A DNA stretch of 8,418 nt from Alphaproteobacteria bacterium (GTDB lineage Bacteria > Pseudomonadota > Alphaproteobacteria > Micavibrionales > UBA2020). Made by a program: the position numbers and the translations under genes. Of the stretch, positions 6,698 through 8,418 are shown in pieces. A model generated the notes under the pieces. That model did not search any database. It was not told the DNA's origin and was given only the letters and a program-made list of their open reading frames with translations. The DNA lies in NCBI GenBank assembly GCA_029266795.1, contig JAQSWE010000123.1, positions 1-8,418 of the forward strand, given 5' to 3'. How positions within the stretch are numbered: position 1 is the stretch's first letter; each line of letters starts with the position of its first letter.

Positions 6698-8418
6698 GTG
6701 ACGGGGCGGCCCTTTATCCTCGACCCGCTTTTTCAGGCCGTGAAGACCGTGCCGGGCGTCGGCCCGCGCATGAGCAAGCTGCTGGAAAAGGTCGCGGGGC
6801 CGCGCGTTTCCGACCTCTACTGGCACCTGCCCGCCGGCGTCATCGACCGCCGCTTTTCGCCCAAATTGCGCGACCTGATCGGCGTGGCGGAAGCGGTTGC
6901 GACCGTCACCATCCGCATCGAAGGGCATTTCCCGCCCAAGCGCCCCGGCCTGCCTTACCGCATCAAGGGCACGGACGGCACGGGCTGGATCGACCTGACA
7001 TTCTTCCACGCGCTCGGCGATTATCTGGAGGTACAGTTTCCGGTCGGCGAAGACCGGACCGTGAGCGGGCGCATCGAGCATTACAACGGCTTGCTGCAAA
7101 TGCCGCATCCCGATTACGTCATGACGCCCGAAACCGCGCACCTGATCCCCGCCATCGAGCCTGTCTATCCGCTGACCGCTGGCCTTACCCAAAAAGTATC
7201 CGCAAAAATCATGAAGGCGGCGCTCGCGAAAATTCCGGTGTTGGACGAATGGCTTGATCCTGCTTACCAGCAGCGCGAACAGATGCCACGCTGGCACGAA
7301 GCCATCCAGCAGGCGCACAACCCCGCCGATGCCGAGGGCATATCGCCCGAACACCCTGTCCGCCGACGCCTTGCCTATGACGAGCTGCTGGCCAACCAAT
7401 TGACGATGGCGCTGATGCGCGTCAACCAGCGCCAGCAAAAGGGCCGCGCGCTCGCGGGCGACGAGGCGCTGTTCCAGAAGGCGCTGGCGGCCTTCCCGTT
7501 CGAGCTGACCGGTTCGCAAAAATCCGCCGTCGCGCAAATTCGAGAAGACATGCAAAAACCATTACGTATGCACCGTCTGCTACAAGGCGATGTGGGGAGC
7601 GGCAAGACAGCGGTTGCGTATCTGTCGATGATCCATGCCATCGGCAGCGGCTGCCAGGCTGCGATCATGGCGCCGACCGAAATCCTAGCAAGACAGCACG
7701 AAAAAACCGTCGGCGCGCTGGCGGCCAAGATTGGTCTGAAGGTGGTGACTCTGACGGGGCGCGACAAGGGCAAGGCACGCAACGCAATACTGGAATCCAT
7801 CGCCGATGGCTCCGCCCATATCGTCATCGGCACCCATGCGCTGTTTCAGGAAGACGTTATTTTCAAGGATCTCGCGCTTGTCATCATCGACGAACAGCAC
7901 CGCTTCGGCGTGCATCAACGTCTCCTGCTGAACGAAAAAGGCCAGACCGCCGATATGCTGGTCATGACGGCGACGCCTATCCCGCGCACGCTCACCCTCA
8001 CCGTCTATGGCGATATGGAGGTGAGCGTGCTGAACGAAAAACCGGCAGGTCGCCAGCCGATTGATACAAGGCTGGTATCTGACGAGCGGCTGGAGGAAGT
8101 GCTGCAGGGATTGCAGCGCAAGGTCGAAACCGGCGACCGCATCTACTGGGTCTGCCCGTTGGTCGAGGAATCGGAAAAACTCGACCTTGCCGCTGCCGAA
8201 GAACGCTTCACGATGATGAGCATGCGCTTCAAGCGCGTGGGGCTGCTGCATGGTCGTATGAAGCCCGCCGAAAAAGACGCCGTGATGGAAAAATTCACGA
8301 AAGGCGAGTTGGACATCCTCGTCTCCACCACCGTCATCGAAGTCGGCGTCGACGTGCCGGAAGCGACGGTGATGGTGATCGAACATGCCGAGCGCTTCGG
8401 CCTTGCACAGTTGCACCA
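6698..8418 (+). CDS. recG: ATP-dependent DNA helicase RecG (C-terminus off the window)
   Basis: RecG drives branch migration and fork regression at stalled replication forks and Holliday-type junctions in the cytosol. The window holds 573 codons; the family is usually near 690-700 residues, so roughly 120 are missing, including the QxxGRxGR motif. Visible in order: an N-terminal helix-hairpin-helix-like segment (VPGVGPRMSKLLEK); DLYWHLPAGVIDRR, typical of alphaproteobacterial RecG; the OB-fold wedge domain (about 60-150); Q-motif PFELTGSQ at 267-274; Walker A GDVGSGKT at 297-304; DEQH at 398-401; TATPIPRTL at 424-432; and the second helicase domain with STTVIEVGVDVPEA from 543. No frameshift or lost motif is seen. 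It begins three bases after the DUF2157-like gene and so is the third gene of that operon. A long antisense frame across 6260-7555 is a shadow of this gene. Confidence 0.97.
   Translation, partial: MTGRPFILDPLFQAVKTVPGVGPRMSKLLEKVAGPRVSDLYWHLPAGVIDRRFSPKLRDLIGVAEAVATVTIRIEGHFPPKRPGLPYRIKGTDGTGWIDLTFFHALGDYLEVQFPVGEDRTVSGRIEHYNGLLQMPHPDYVMTPETAHLIPAIEPVYPLTAGLTQKVSAKIMKAALAKIPVLDEWLDPAYQQREQMPRWHEAIQQAHNPADAEGISPEHPVRRRLAYDELLANQLTMALMRVNQRQQKGRALAGDEALFQKALAAFPFELTGSQKSAVAQIREDMQKPLRMHRLLQGDVGSGKTAVAYLSMIHAIGSGCQAAIMAPTEILARQHEKTVGALAAKIGLKVVTLTGRDKGKARNAILESIADGSAHIVIGTHALFQEDVIFKDLALVIIDEQHRFGVHQRLLLNEKGQTADMLVMTATPIPRTLTLTVYGDMEVSVLNEKPAGRQPIDTRLVSDERLEEVLQGLQRKVETGDRIYWVCPLVEESEKLDLAAAEERFTMMSMRFKRVGLLHGRMKPAEKDAVMEKFTKGELDILVSTTVIEVGVDVPEATVMVIEHAERFGLAQLH

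Noticed and set aside
6260..7555. Long minus-strand open frame (431 codons) opposite the DUF2157-like gene and recG
   Set aside because: Antisense shadow of two real genes; it spans their junction and has the His/Arg/Gln-rich composition typical of such shadows.
7685..8416. Minus-strand open frame opposite the RecG helicase domains
   Set aside because: The plus strand carries unmistakable RecG motifs here, so this is a shadow.
1..8418. CRISPR arrays, tRNA or rRNA genes, insertion sequences, attachment sites, phage or defence genes
   Set aside because: I saw no regularly spaced repeats, no tRNA-like cloverleaf, no transposase or integrase motifs and no long direct or inverted repeats; the window is densely packed with housekeeping and membrane genes.

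Overview
The window reads as an ordinary chromosomal segment from an alphaproteobacterium. The evidence is the close grouping of recG, sdhE (the succinate dehydrogenase flavinylation factor) and mfd, the alphaproteobacterial character of the RecG N-terminus, and a moderately GC-rich coding bias with GC-rich third codon positions. I cannot name the genus. There is no tRNA, rRNA, CRISPR array, insertion sequence or phage gene.

Layout. The left half is transcribed leftwards (minus strand). Read in the direction of transcription from about 5107 it holds sdhE, then mfd (complete, 1158 aa), then a small gene of unknown function that appears to be broken by a one-base frameshift, then a 205-bp AT-richer gap with a perfect 16-bp palindrome inside a candidate promoter, and finally a GNAT-like protein that runs off the left edge. 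The right half is transcribed rightwards (plus strand). It holds a single-pass membrane-anchored protein, a polytopic DUF2157-like membrane protein, and recG, which is cut by the right edge before its last roughly 120 codons. These three are spaced by 1 and 3 bp and look like one operon. The two transcription units diverge from a gap of only about 29 bp between sdhE and the first membrane gene.

How the genes fit together. Mfd and RecG share the same kind of RecG-like double-stranded DNA translocase module. Mfd removes stalled RNA polymerase and recruits excision repair; RecG remodels stalled forks and recombination intermediates. SdhE attaches FAD to the succinate dehydrogenase flavoprotein and has no obvious link to DNA repair; its position reflects conserved neighbourhood rather than shared function. 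The two membrane proteins are uncharacterised, and their tight spacing suggests they work together in the cytoplasmic membrane.

I did not find a convincing new system. The points most worth checking are the membrane gene pair placed between sdhE and recG, the frameshifted small gene after mfd, the GNAT-like protein with a long helical N-terminal extension, and the palindrome over its probable promoter.
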